Shown here piece after piece: positions 15,462 through 24,021 of a stretch of DNA of 64,000 nt. The stretch is from CALAED01 sp036555725 (lineage in GTDB: Bacteria; Actinomycetota; Actinomycetes; Streptosporangiales; Streptosporangiaceae). The stretch spans positions 1 to 64,000 of the forward strand of contig DATBKU010000153.1 of NCBI GenBank assembly GCA_036555725.1, written 5' to 3'. Position 1 is the stretch's first letter. Each line of letters starts with the position of its first letter. The notes beneath the pieces are model-generated. The model was given only the letters and a program-made list of their open reading frames with translations, had not been told where the DNA came from and searched no databases. Both the position numbers and the translations under genes were made by a program.

Positions 15462-15851
15462 ATGCGCACTGTGCTCAACATTATTTGGCTCGTGCTGGCC
15501 GGGCTCTGGATGGCCATCGCGTACGTCATCGCGGGCATCATCTGCTGCGTACTCATCATCACGATCCCGTTCGGCATCGCGTCGTTCCGCATCGCCAACT
15601 ACGCGCTGTGGCCGTTCGGCAGGACGCTGATCCGGCGCTCGGATGCCGGCGTCGCCTCCGCCATCGGCAATGTCATCTGGGTGATCTTCGCCGGGTGGTG
15701 GCTGGCGCTCGGGCACATCGTCACCGGCATCGCGCTGTGCATCACGATCATCGGCATTCCGCTCGGCATCGCGAACTTCAAGCTGATCCCGGTCTCGCTG
15801 CTGCCGCTCGGCCGCGAGATCGTACCGGCGGATGATCCACGTGGCTTCTAG
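15462..15851 (+). CDS. YccF-domain inner-membrane protein
   Basis: 129-aa protein with two copies of the YccF repeat. Each has a hydrophobic hairpin followed by a conserved I[PG]FGIA[SN]F motif: IITIPFGIASFRIANYALWPFG in the first half and IIGIPLGIANFKLIPVSLLPLG in the second. About four membrane segments. Function is unknown in all organisms I know of. Monocistronic, followed 22 bases later by a strong hairpin terminator. Confidence 0.92.
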   Translation: MRTVLNIIWLVLAGLWMAIAYVIAGIICCVLIITIPFGIASFRIANYALWPFGRTLIRRSDAGVASAIGNVIWVIFAGWWLALGHIVTGIALCITIIGIPLGIANFKLIPVSLLPLGREIVPADDPRGF

Positions 15852-15872
15852 ACACCTTGACGTCGACAAAGA

Positions 15873-15903
15873 ACCGCCCCGCCACGGCACGTGGCGGGGC
15901 GGT
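15873..15903. terminator. Bidirectional terminator hairpin
   Basis: ACCGCCCCGCCAC and GTGGCGGGGCGGT form a perfect 13-bp stem around GGCAC between the convergent yccF-like and acetate-transporter genes. The leftward side is followed by TCTTTGTC. Confidence 0.8.
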
Positions 15904-15919
15904 CTCGTCTGCCCGGAGG

Positions 15920-16558
15920 TCAGCCGGACTTGATGAGCGGCGCGCCGACCGCGAGCGATGTGCGGCCGGGCATACCGTTGATGACGCCGGCGGCCGAGGC
16001 ATACCACGCGCACAGCGCCGTGATGACGCCGACGACCCCGCCGATCTTGATCGTGTTTTCGCTGCCGGAGAAGTTGCCGATGAACAGGATGATCTCGGTC
16101 AGTTCCAGGGTGAGGAACACCGCGAACACTGCCTTGTTGATCTGGGCGCTCCACAGCAGCATGTAGGTGTTGAAGATGGCGAAGGCCAGGAGGATCCAGC
16201 CAAGGTCGTTTTGGATCAGGGCCTCCGGTTGGACGTGCTGTGCCGCCGCTTCGGCCGCCGCCTTGGGCGCGACGAACTGTACGTAGAGGAACAGCCCGAT
16301 CCAGAAGGCGCCATAGGTCGAGAACGCGGTGGCGCCGAAGACGTTGCGGTTGCGGAATTCCCACATTCCGGCGAGCAGCTGTGCCAGCCCGCCATAAGCG
16401 AAGGCGTAGCCGAGCCAGGCATCCGTGCCGTCCGTCCAGCCCGCGTTGTGGGCTGACAGCAGGAACGTGGTAAGCGCGAATGCGGCGAGCCCGAGCGGGG
16501 CCGGATCGGCGACGCCTGCCGTCGCTGCTCGAGTGGATTGTTCATCGACCTGGGTCAT
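15920..16558 (-). CDS. Acetate uptake transporter, GPR1/FUN34/YaaH (SatP) family
   Basis: 212-aa membrane protein with six predicted segments. The family N-terminal motif NPAPLGL appears as DPAPLGLAAFALTTFLLS, with Asp replacing Asn. GMWEFRNRNVFGATAFSTYGAFWIG holds the conserved FG.TAF.SYGAFW block of SatP. It imports acetate or succinate with protons. ATG at 16558 has GAGGAG eight bases upstream; the longer reading from 16591 is not family-like. The 309-base upstream gap probably holds its promoter. It shares a terminator with the yccF-like gene. Confidence 0.93.
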   Translation of the reverse strand: MTQVDEQSTRAATAGVADPAPLGLAAFALTTFLLSAHNAGWTDGTDAWLGYAFAYGGLAQLLAGMWEFRNRNVFGATAFSTYGAFWIGLFLYVQFVAPKAAAEAAAQHVQPEALIQNDLGWILLAFAIFNTYMLLWSAQINKAVFAVFLTLELTEIILFIGNFSGSENTIKIGGVVGVITALCAWYASAAGVINGMPGRTSLAVGAPLIKSG

Positions 16559-16867
16559 AATCACTCCTCGTGCTCCTCGGGGTGGTCCCATCGCCGTGCC
16601 TCGTCAGGCCACGCAAGGGCCGGGCGGGGAAGAACGAAAGAACGCGAGAACAGACACGCGGAAAGGCCGCTGGACTGGCGGGGATAAATGCACATGGCCC
16701 CATGTGTACGACCTCACCGATTGAGCCGGCGCATCCATTGCGTGGCGCGGGCACGCAGCGGATGCGTTGCCGGTCGTACGAAACTTCCGTATACCGACTG
16801 TGCGATCATAGCTCCGCTAAGTACCCCAGTGGAATCTTCCAACGATCACACGAAAGTTTCGTTGTGG
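16559..16867. other. 309-base gene-free stretch upstream of the acetate transporter
   Basis: I see no convincing gene here. It contains the promoter region of the acetate transporter and the 3' flank of the polymerase gene. ACGAAAGTTTCGT (16850-16862) is a perfect 13-bp palindrome six bases after the polymerase stop; it could be a weak terminator stem or a protein site. GTACGAAACTTCCGTATAC near 16776 resembles half of it. Confidence 0.5.
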
Positions 16868-18514
16868 TCACTTCGCCGCTCCGTAACACTCGTCAACCGC
16901 GATCTCGAGCGGAAAGACGACGGGGGTGTCGCCGAAGACCAGCCGCCCGGCCTCCGCGGCCGCCGCCCTCAGTGCCGCCGCGACGGCGTCGGCTCGTTCC
17001 TTCGGCGAGTGGACGATCACCTCGTCGTGCTGAAAGAACACAAGATGCGGACGCCCCTCGGGGCCGGACATCCCGGCGAGGCGACGGCGTGTCACGGCGA
17101 GCAGGGCCAGCGCCCAGTCGGCCGCGCTGGCCTGTACGACGAAGTTGCGCGTGAACCGGCCGCGGCCGCGCACCGCACCGGCACCGCCCGGCTCGGACAC
17201 GTGCCGGCGCCAGGCGGCCGACGGTGGCGGGCAGGTGCGGCCGAGCCGGGAGCGCACGACGTGCCCGGCCTCGCCCGCCCGGGCGGCCGCCTCGACGTGG
17301 CCGTACGCCGCGGGGAACCGGCGGCGCAGCACGCCGAGCAGGTTGACGGCGTCGTCGGTCGCGCCGCCGTACATCGCCGACAGCAGCGCGATCTTGGCCT
17401 TGTCTCGCGCCCCGCCGAAGGCGTCCGCGAGGGCCGTGTAGAGATCGCCGTGCGCGGCCGCGGCGGCGAACGCCTGGTCGCCGGCGAGCGCGGCGAGCAC
17501 GCGCGGCTCCAGTTGCGCGGCGTCGGCGACCACCAGCACCCACCCCGGGTCGGCGACCACGGCCCGGCGCAGCACCTTGGGGATCTGCAGCGCGCCGCCG
17601 CCGCGGGTCGCCCAGCGGCCGGACACCACGCCGCCGACGACGTACTCGGGACGGAACCGGCCGTCGCGCACCCACGAGTCGAGCCACGACCACCCGTGGG
17701 CGGCGTGCAGCCGCGCCAGCTCCTTGTACTCCAGCAGCGGGGCGACCGCCGGATGATCGACCCCGCGCAGCACCGACGAGCGGGCCGACGACACCGTGAC
17801 CCCGTCGGCGCCGAACGCGCGCACGATCTGGGCGGGCGAATCGGGATTGACGCGTGACCGGCCGCCGAACGCCGCGGCGATCTCATCGGCCAGCGCCTGC
17901 AGCCGTCGCGGGCGCAGACCGGGTGCGGGCCGCGGCCCGAGCAACTCGGTGAGCAGCCGATCGTGCACGTCGGGCCGCCAGGGCAGGCCGTCGTGGGTCA
18001 TCTCGGCGGCGCAGAGCCCGCCCGCCGACTCGGCCGCCGCCAGCAGCGACAGCCGCTCCGGATGCTCGCTCGCGGCGATGCGCCGGAGCTGATCGCGGTG
18101 GACGGCGACGACGGCGTCGAGGTCGTCGTGGTCGCCCTCGGCGTCGTCGAACAGCGACGGCTGGCTTTGCCCGGCGGCGTACGGCACGTCATCGGGCACC
18201 TCGATGCCGCGCAGCCGCGCGTATGCGGCCGCGACCGAGCGGGGTTCGCCGTACCGGCCCGCGTGCCCGAGCAGCAGCGACTCCACCAGCTCGAGGTCAT
18301 GGCACTGCGCCACCCGTACGCCGGCTTGCAGCAGCCGCGGATAGAGCCGATGCGCGGCGGCCCACACCCAGCGCGGGGCCGCCGCGCGCTCGCGCTCGGC
18401 GATCGCGGACACCACGTCGGCGACGTGCTCGGGCGGCCCGTCCGGAGCGCCGTCGGCACTCAGCGGCTGTAGCGTCCCGCCGCCGTGCGCCGTCTCTCCG
18501 ACCGCGATCCGCAT
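16868..18514 (-). CDS. Family-A DNA polymerase with degenerate exonuclease domain
   Basis: 548-aa protein usually named bifunctional 3'-5' exonuclease/DNA polymerase, far shorter than Pol I (about 900 aa) and lacking the 5' nuclease. Motif A is VVADAAQLEPRVLAALAGD (about residues 325-343; Pol I has DYSQIELR), so the metal Asp is kept but the Ser-Gln-Ile-Glu core is altered. Motif B is RDKAKIALLSAMYGG and motif C HDEVIVHSP, with the catalytic Asp. The first 200 residues lack the acidic exonuclease triad in recognisable form. It probably acts in repair or lesion-related synthesis. A lone gene, with no sliding-clamp or nuclease partner beside it. Confidence 0.9.
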   Translation of the reverse strand: MRIAVGETAHGGGTLQPLSADGAPDGPPEHVADVVSAIAERERAAAPRWVWAAAHRLYPRLLQAGVRVAQCHDLELVESLLLGHAGRYGEPRSVAAAYARLRGIEVPDDVPYAAGQSQPSLFDDAEGDHDDLDAVVAVHRDQLRRIAASEHPERLSLLAAAESAGGLCAAEMTHDGLPWRPDVHDRLLTELLGPRPAPGLRPRRLQALADEIAAAFGGRSRVNPDSPAQIVRAFGADGVTVSSARSSVLRGVDHPAVAPLLEYKELARLHAAHGWSWLDSWVRDGRFRPEYVVGGVVSGRWATRGGGALQIPKVLRRAVVADPGWVLVVADAAQLEPRVLAALAGDQAFAAAAAHGDLYTALADAFGGARDKAKIALLSAMYGGATDDAVNLLGVLRRRFPAAYGHVEAAARAGEAGHVVRSRLGRTCPPPSAAWRRHVSEPGGAGAVRGRGRFTRNFVVQASAADWALALLAVTRRRLAGMSGPEGRPHLVFFQHDEVIVHSPKERADAVAAALRAAAAEAGRLVFGDTPVVFPLEIAVDECYGAAK

Positions 18515-18594
18515 GGCTCCTCACGAGCGCCGACAACCTGTCCCACCAGGATTGTCCGCCCGGCCAGTGACAGAAACGCGCGACGGATCGCGGG

Positions 18595-19179
18595 TCAGAC
18601 GTAGAGCGGTACCTGCGTCCCCAGCGGGACCTGGCCGTACCGGTCGACGACCTTGTTGAGCTCGATCTGGTAGTACAGCGGCCCGAAACCGAAGATGAGC
18701 AGCACGACGCCGAGGCCGACGTTGCACGACGGCTGCAGGCCCGCCGCGCGCTGGGCGTTGTTGATGTGGCCGGCGAGGTGGACCCAGACCACGATGTTCC
18801 AGATCCCCAGGGTGAGCCAGCCGAGGAAGATCGACAAGATCGCACTGGTGGTGTTGATCTGGCGGCGCGGGTCGAACCTGACCAGCTCGAAGTGAATCTT
18901 GATGAACCAGACGATCCCGTAGATGCCCAAGGTGATGATCGGCAGCCCGAGCCACACGGCGAACGGGTTGCGCCGCTTCATCTGCAGGCCGGTCGCCACG
19001 GGCGGGTACTGACCCTGCGGGGCGTACTGGGGCGGGCCAGGCGGGTACTGATCCTGCGGGCCTGGATACCGGCCCTGTGGGGCGGGGTACTGGTTCTGCG
19101 GGCCAGGAGGGTACTGATCTTGCGGGCCGGGCTGGTATCCCCCCGGCGGTTGCGGCGGCCCCTGGGGCGGGTTGCTCAT
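18595..19179 (-). CDS. DUF4234 membrane protein with Pro/Gln/Tyr-rich N-terminus
   Basis: 194 aa. The first 65 residues are a low-complexity cytoplasmic tail of imperfect PGPQDQYP / PAPQGRYP repeats. The DUF4234 core then follows: KRRNPFAVWLGLPIITLGIYGIVWFIKIHFEL, three further hydrophobic stretches and LYYQIELNKVVDRYG near the end. About three to four membrane segments. Function unknown; proline-glutamine tails of this kind often serve as flexible tethers or phase-forming segments. Monocistronic. Confidence 0.88.
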   Translation of the reverse strand: MSNPPQGPPQPPGGYQPGPQDQYPPGPQNQYPAPQGRYPGPQDQYPPGPPQYAPQGQYPPVATGLQMKRRNPFAVWLGLPIITLGIYGIVWFIKIHFELVRFDPRRQINTTSAILSIFLGWLTLGIWNIVVWVHLAGHINNAQRAAGLQPSCNVGLGVVLLIFGFGPLYYQIELNKVVDRYGQVPLGTQVPLYV

Positions 19180-19267
19180 GATGTCTCCCGGAGGGTAGGC
19201 GGCGGGGTGCGGAACGTTATGGGTTATCCCTACCAGTCCGGTCTGCTGTTCAGCTATGCGGAGCGCG

Positions 19268-20797
19268 TCATATGTCTGGCCGGTTGAGGCTAATGATCAC
19301 CTCGTCCTCGACGGGCGGGTCGAGCTCGTGCTCCAGCCATCCGGTCGCCGCGAAACACCGGATCCGCAGCGAGTCGGCGGAGACATCGAGCCGCAGGAAG
19401 CTCTTGAAGAAGGGCGGCCGGTCGGAGTCGGATGAGCTGGAGAACAGCCGGTGGTAGGCCTTCCGCACCGGCAGCCGGAGCCAGCGCGTGGCCGTGCTGC
19501 CGCTGCCCGGCACGCCGAGCAGCGCGGCCACCATCCTGGCCCGCAGCGACGGGCGGACGTTCTGCGCCTCCGTACGGGTCGGCGTCAGGTCGAGGCGCTG
19601 CGCGATGGCGGCCGCCGCCTGTTCGTACGACAAGTCGAAGAACCACCTCATGCGCAGCCGGCGGCCGTACAGCCGGCTGTAGAACGCCAGCGAGTCGCCG
19701 CGCAGCGGGTAGCAGATGAAGTTCTCCTCGCCGGCCACGGTCGCCTTGGGGATCACGTGCGTGGCGTGCATGAACGCGCCGCCGCCGCCGGACACGATGT
19801 ACTCGATCGTGCGGCCCTCGCCGACCTCGACCGGATAGCGCTGGTAGTTGTGGATGTCTCCGCCGATCACCGCGACGTAGTGGTGCGCCGGGTCGGTCAC
19901 GATTTGGTCGACTGTGAGGTGCGGGAGCCGTCCGCCGCGGATCGCGCCCGGATGCCGTTCGTTGTCGACGACCAGCGGCTTTCCGGTGATCAGTAGCTTG
20001 GGCCGGGGACCGGCGGAGACCCGGCGCAGCCACTCGCCCTGTTCGGCCTCGATTTCGCCCCCGATGCCGGTGTCGATGCCGACGATGCGCAGCGCCGGGG
20101 TGTCGATCGCCCAGTACGAGGCCGGCAGCGTCGCCTGCTGACCGGGCTTGGACCGCCGCTCTCGCCCGGCGGCCAGCTTGGGCTCGTCGGCCTTCTCGGG
20201 CCGCCGCCACAGCAGCCGGACAAGTGGTCGCCACGGCTTGCGCCACTCCGGGACCGGCTGCCCGGTCGTATCGCAGAAGACGCGCATGAAGCCGCCGAGC
20301 CCGTCGTACCAGTCGTGGTTGCCGGGCACGGCGTAGATCGGCCCGGGATAATCCTGGTACGGCCGGAAGAACTTGAGCGGGTAGTCGTTGACGCTCCCGA
20401 CCGGGTAGATGACGTCGCTCGCGATGATCATAAAGGCGGTGTCGGCGCCCTTGTTGAGCAGGCCCGGTACGACGGCGTACTGCGACCGGTCGCCCTCGCC
20501 CGTGTCGCCGAGCACGAGGAACGACTCCAAGGCGGGCCGCGAGATCGTCAGGGCCGGATCGACGCCGGACGCCAGCCGCTCGGCGACCCAGCGCCGCCGT
20601 ACGTCGTCCGTGGGGTCGCCGAACCAGCGTGCGAGCACGTCATTGCGCGACCGCCACAGCACGAGCGGGTTCAGCCAGGAGAACCCGTGTATCCGCTTGT
20701 CGGGCAGCAGCTTTTCGTATGCGCCGAGCCGATGCTCGTGGTCCCAGCCCGCGCCGGTCGCGGACCGGTGTGAGCTGTGCTCGCTCGCTGAACCCAT
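19268..20797 (-). CDS. Calcineurin-like metallophosphoesterase
   Basis: 509-aa protein with a dinuclear metallophosphoesterase core in the middle. SFLVLGDTGEGDRSQY stands for the first metal block (GD), IYAVPGNHDWYDGLGGF for GNHD, and VAVIGGDIHNYQRY for the last histidine block. The IYPVGSVNDY loop and about 100 residues at the C-terminus (RWFFDLSYEQAAAA...) are specific to a large actinobacterial subfamily. No signal peptide, so a cytoplasmic or membrane-adjacent enzyme. Substrate not identifiable. The start ATG 20797 gives MGSASEHSSHRSATGAGWDHEHRLG. The gene is not in an operon. Confidence 0.88.
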   Translation of the reverse strand: MGSASEHSSHRSATGAGWDHEHRLGAYEKLLPDKRIHGFSWLNPLVLWRSRNDVLARWFGDPTDDVRRRWVAERLASGVDPALTISRPALESFLVLGDTGEGDRSQYAVVPGLLNKGADTAFMIIASDVIYPVGSVNDYPLKFFRPYQDYPGPIYAVPGNHDWYDGLGGFMRVFCDTTGQPVPEWRKPWRPLVRLLWRRPEKADEPKLAAGRERRSKPGQQATLPASYWAIDTPALRIVGIDTGIGGEIEAEQGEWLRRVSAGPRPKLLITGKPLVVDNERHPGAIRGGRLPHLTVDQIVTDPAHHYVAVIGGDIHNYQRYPVEVGEGRTIEYIVSGGGGAFMHATHVIPKATVAGEENFICYPLRGDSLAFYSRLYGRRLRMRWFFDLSYEQAAAAIAQRLDLTPTRTEAQNVRPSLRARMVAALLGVPGSGSTATRWLRLPVRKAYHRLFSSSSDSDRPPFFKSFLRLDVSADSLRIRCFAATGWLEHELDPPVEDEVIISLNRPDI

Positions 20798-20875
20798 ACA
20801 AATCCTCTTCCGGCCCTTCGCACCGGCCGTGACCGGCCGGCCTCACTGGGTGGGGGATGGTGGGCGCTGCGAAGC

Positions 20876-20919
20876 GGCCGGGCCGAGGCCGGTCCGAAGA
20901 CCGGCCCGCGGGCCCGGCC
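20876..20919 (-). terminator. Terminator of the SsuABC-type transport operon
   Basis: Nested inverted repeats lie just downstream of the leftward binding-protein gene: GGCCGGGCC/GGCCCGGCC outside and GGCCGGTC-CGAA-GACCGGCC inside, the latter a perfect 8-bp stem with a tetraloop. Confidence 0.7.
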
Positions 20920-20948
20920 GCCTCGACAGACGGATCAGCTAGGACGGA

Positions 20949-21938
20949 TCAGCTGGAGGAGCCGAGGAACGAGTTCACGTCGATCGGCTGCTTCAGGTAT
21001 CCGTACTGCATCATGAGGTCGGAGACCCGCTTCAGGTCGGCCGCATTGACCGTGGTCGGGTAGGTGCCGTACTTCATGCTGGCCGCGGCGGCCGGTGGGA
21101 TCTTCGTGTACTCGGGGATGACCTGCGCCGCGATCGACTTGTCGACGAGCAGTGCCTGCGCCTTGCTGATGGCGCGGTTGAAGGCCGCGATCGTCTTGGG
21201 ATTCTTCTTGGCGAACTCCTCTGTCGAGACGTAGCCGGCGAGGGGGAACTTCGCCGTCGGGCCCTCGCTGAGGTCGGTGAGCACGCGGGCGCCGATCTCC
21301 TTCTGCATCTGGCTGGAGGTGGGCTCCACCGCCTGCACCGCGTCGACGCTGTGGCTCTTCAGCGCGGCCTCCATCTGCGGGAAGTTGATCGGGACGAAGT
21401 CCTTCTCGTCGTCGAGCTTCACGCCTTGCGGCTGGAGGGTCGCCTGGATGAGGAGCGAGCCCAGGTTGTGCTTGACGTTGATGCCGATCTTCTTGCCGAC
21501 CAGGTCTTGGACGGTCTTGATGGGGGAGTCCTTCGGCACCAGGATCGTGTGCGTGCCGGGGCCCGAGTCGAAGGCGGGCGCCACGGCGTGCAGCTTCACC
21601 GCGCCGGACGACTGGGCGATGAAGAAGGGCACCCAGGCGCCGGCGGAGATATCCAGGTTGCCGCTCCTGAGCTTGGGCACCGCCTCCGCGCCGCCCTGCA
21701 GCATCGTGCTCTTGACCGTCAGGCCCTCGGCCTTGAAGAAGCCGCGGTCCTGTGCCAGCTGGAACTGGGCCAGGTCGCCGACCGGCAGCATGCCCACGGT
21801 CAGCGTGGTCTTCTCTGGGCCGTTGCCCGACGATGATGACTTGTTATCGTCACCGCCGCAGCCGGCGGCGGTGAGGGCGAGAGCGGCGATTGTGGCGGTA
21901 ATCGCCAACCGCGCTCGACGGCCACTTGGGAATCTCAT
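20949..21938 (-). CDS. Substrate-binding lipoprotein 1, SsuA/TauA/NMT1 type
   Basis: 329-aa extracytoplasmic binding protein. A basic N-terminus and hydrophobic core end in the lipobox LTAAGC, so C27 should be lipidated. The mature part begins TTLTVGMLPVGDLAQFQLAQ and reads RGFFKAEGLTVKS, the usual NMT1/THI5-like opening. It is the paralogue of the protein at 25696-26676: both share LLIQATLQPQGVKLD, FPQMEAALK and a near-identical end QYGYLKQPIDV, even at DNA level. Substrate could be sulfonate, nitrate-like anion or a small aromatic. Last gene of the operon, 186 bases after the methyltransferase gene. Confidence 0.9.
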   Translation of the reverse strand: MRFPSGRRARLAITATIAALALTAAGCGGDDNKSSSSGNGPEKTTLTVGMLPVGDLAQFQLAQDRGFFKAEGLTVKSTMLQGGAEAVPKLRSGNLDISAGAWVPFFIAQSSGAVKLHAVAPAFDSGPGTHTILVPKDSPIKTVQDLVGKKIGINVKHNLGSLLIQATLQPQGVKLDDEKDFVPINFPQMEAALKSHSVDAVQAVEPTSSQMQKEIGARVLTDLSEGPTAKFPLAGYVSTEEFAKKNPKTIAAFNRAISKAQALLVDKSIAAQVIPEYTKIPPAAAASMKYGTYPTTVNAADLKRVSDLMMQYGYLKQPIDVNSFLGSSS

Positions 21939-22124
21939 GAAACGCTCCTTCGCGACATGGCCGGGGGGACCGAAATAGCGTGTGAGTATGGGAGCGGGGA
22001 ATTGGAGAATAACGTACTTCGCACCTCAAAGTGGCGGGTGGAAGAGCGCTAACGACCGGGCCTCAATGTGCTAACGGCCGCGACTTTTCAGTGGCGTATG
22101 AGGGGCTGGGTCCTTTCTGTGCGG

Positions 22125-23126
22125 TCAGTGACTGCGGGCGGTGAGCATGGTGGTGTCGTTGTGCAAGGCGTGCCTGTCGAGCAGCTCGAAGCCGGTGTCG
22201 GCCAACAGGACGCCGAGCTCCGCCCCCGTGCGTTCGCGCCCGTTGAACAGGGCCATCATGTTGATGTCGAGCGCCACTGCCTGCGCGCCGGGGTCCTCGT
22301 CGGGCAGGAGATGTTCGAAGATCAGCAGCCGCCCGCCGGTCGCCATCGCGGTGCGGCAGTTCGACAGCAGCGTGCGGCAATCCTCGTCGGGCCAGTTGTG
22401 CAGGACCCGTGACAGGATGTAAACATCGCCGCCGGCGGGCACCGACTCGAGAAAATTCCCACCGGCCAGTTCGCAGCGGTCGAGCACGCCGCGCTCACGC
22501 AGCCGGTCGCGGGCCGCTTCGACGACGTGATGGGCGTCGAACAACACTCCGCGGGCGTGCGGCGCGGCGGCGAGGATCGCACTGAGCAGGGCGCCGTTTC
22601 CGCCCGCGACATCGACGACTTTCCGCGTACCGGAAAAGTCGTAGACATCCGGCACTTTCGCGAAGAGCGCCTCGTTGCGTGCCATCTGCCGGTCGAAGAA
22701 ACGCGCCTTTTCGGGGTGCTGCGCGAGATAGCCGTACGGCGACATGCCGAACACATGGTGGAACGCCGCCTCACCCGTACGGATGGTGTGCAGCAGGCCG
22801 GCGAACGCCTCATAGTTCCAGGTGCCGTAGGCGATCGCCCGCTCGCGCTCCGATCCGGGGGCGTCGGTCCGCAGCAGTTCGCCGACCGGCGTGAGCCGGA
22901 AGCCGTCGTCGTCCCCAGTGAGTACGCCCAGGCTGACGAGGTAGCGCAGCAGCCGGTGCAGCGCATCGGGGTGCGCACCGGTCGCCGCCGCCAGCCGGTC
23001 GCTGGTCGCCGGCCCGTCCCGGAGTTCGTCGGCGATGCCCAGCGTTGCCGCCACGTGCAGGGCCTGCGTGACCCATGAGCCCTGCACCAGCCGCAACAAG
23101 GTCGACGAGGGACTCTCCTCGGACAT
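22125..23126 (-). CDS. SAM-dependent O-methyltransferase within the transport operon
   Basis: 333-aa class I methyltransferase of the caffeate/hydroxyneurosporene O-methyltransferase type. An N-terminal dimerisation winged helix (residues about 10-85, ALHVAATLGIADEL) precedes the Rossmann domain with SAM loop VVDVAGGNGALLSAIL. The catalytic-base region reads LSRVLHNWPDEDCRTLL, with the His-Asn-Trp-(P/D)-D-E signature. Such enzymes methylate phenolic hydroxyls of small aromatics or natural products. It lies between the ABC ATPase gene (72 bases) and the second binding protein, in the same direction, which is unusual for an SsuABC-type operon. Confidence 0.9.
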   Translation of the reverse strand: MSEESPSSTLLRLVQGSWVTQALHVAATLGIADELRDGPATSDRLAAATGAHPDALHRLLRYLVSLGVLTGDDDGFRLTPVGELLRTDAPGSERERAIAYGTWNYEAFAGLLHTIRTGEAAFHHVFGMSPYGYLAQHPEKARFFDRQMARNEALFAKVPDVYDFSGTRKVVDVAGGNGALLSAILAAAPHARGVLFDAHHVVEAARDRLRERGVLDRCELAGGNFLESVPAGGDVYILSRVLHNWPDEDCRTLLSNCRTAMATGGRLLIFEHLLPDEDPGAQAVALDINMMALFNGRERTGAELGVLLADTGFELLDRHALHNDTTMLTARSH

Positions 23127-23198
23127 GCATGCTCCTCAGTTGACCTGGGGACGGCGTGACGGCACAGGGACGTGATCGCGGGGTGCGGCTCGCTTGGT

Positions 23199-23996
23199 TT
23201 ATACGGACGGCGACTCGCCCGCGTTCGCCGGGTGCACCCGGCCGCTCGAGTCGCCGCGGATCAGCCGGCCCACCTCGGCGCGCAGGTGGACAAAGCCCGG
23301 CAGCTCGCGCGTCGCGACCTGGTCGCGCTCCGCGGGCAGGTCGACAGGCAGGTCCGCGCAGACGTGCCCGGGCGACTTTGTGAGCACGACGACCCGGTCA
23401 CCGACGTAGACGCTCTCGTCGATGTCGTGGGTCACGAGCAGGATGGTCATGCCGTCGTTGCCCCGCACGTGCAGGAGGAGGTCCTCCAGGTCCTCGCGGG
23501 TCTGGGCGTCCACCGAGCCGAAGGGCTCGTCCATGAGCAGCAGGGTGGGCCGGTAGGCGAGGGCCCGCGCGATGGCAACGCGCTGCTGCATGCCACCGGA
23601 CAACTGCCAGGGGTACTTCTGGGCGGCGTCGGCGAGCCCGACCGATTGGAGCGCCTCGAGCGCCGCGGTCCGGCGCTCCTGCCGGTTCTTGCCGTGCCGC
23701 CGCAGCGGCAGCCCGACGTTGTCGCGGACCGTGAGCCAGGGGAACAGCGACCTGCTGTAGTCCTGGAAGACGACCGCGAGGTTGCCCGGCACCTGCTCGA
23801 GGCGCGTGCCGTCCAGCACCACATCGCCGCCGGTCGGGCGCTGGAGCCCCGCGATGCACCGCATCAAGGTGGACTTGCCGCACCCCGACGGGCCGACGAT
23901 GCTGACGAGCTCGCCCCCTTCGACACGGAGATTGACGTCGTCGAGCGCCTTGTACCCATCTCCGTATACGTGGGTCAGATTCTTGATCTCGAGCAC
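23199..23996 (-). CDS. ABC transporter ATPase, SsuB/TauB type
   Basis: 265-aa nucleotide-binding protein of the nitrate/sulfonate/taurine importer family. Walker A GPSGCGKSTL, Q-loop VVFQDYSRSLFPWLT, signature LSGGMQQRVAIARAL, Walker B LLLMDEPFGSVD and switch His LLVTHDIDE are all intact. I chose GTG 23996 (VLEIKNLTHVYG), which has AAAGGAACGG at proper spacing; earlier in-frame ATG 24047 would overlap the permease gene and adds non-family residues. It powers the two permeases encoded just upstream. Confidence 0.93.
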   Translation of the reverse strand: MLEIKNLTHVYGDGYKALDDVNLRVEGGELVSIVGPSGCGKSTLMRCIAGLQRPTGGDVVLDGTRLEQVPGNLAVVFQDYSRSLFPWLTVRDNVGLPLRRHGKNRQERRTAALEALQSVGLADAAQKYPWQLSGGMQQRVAIARALAYRPTLLLMDEPFGSVDAQTREDLEDLLLHVRGNDGMTILLVTHDIDESVYVGDRVVVLTKSPGHVCADLPVDLPAERDQVATRELPGFVHLRAEVGRLIRGDSSGRVHPANAGESPSV

Positions 23997-24021
23997 GAGA
24001 AACCGTTCCTTTACGAGCCGA

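Noticed and set aside
16850..16862. ACGAAAGTTTCGT as the main operator of the acetate transporter
   Set aside because: It lies about 290 bases from the transporter start and six bases from the polymerase stop, so a link to transporter control is not supported.
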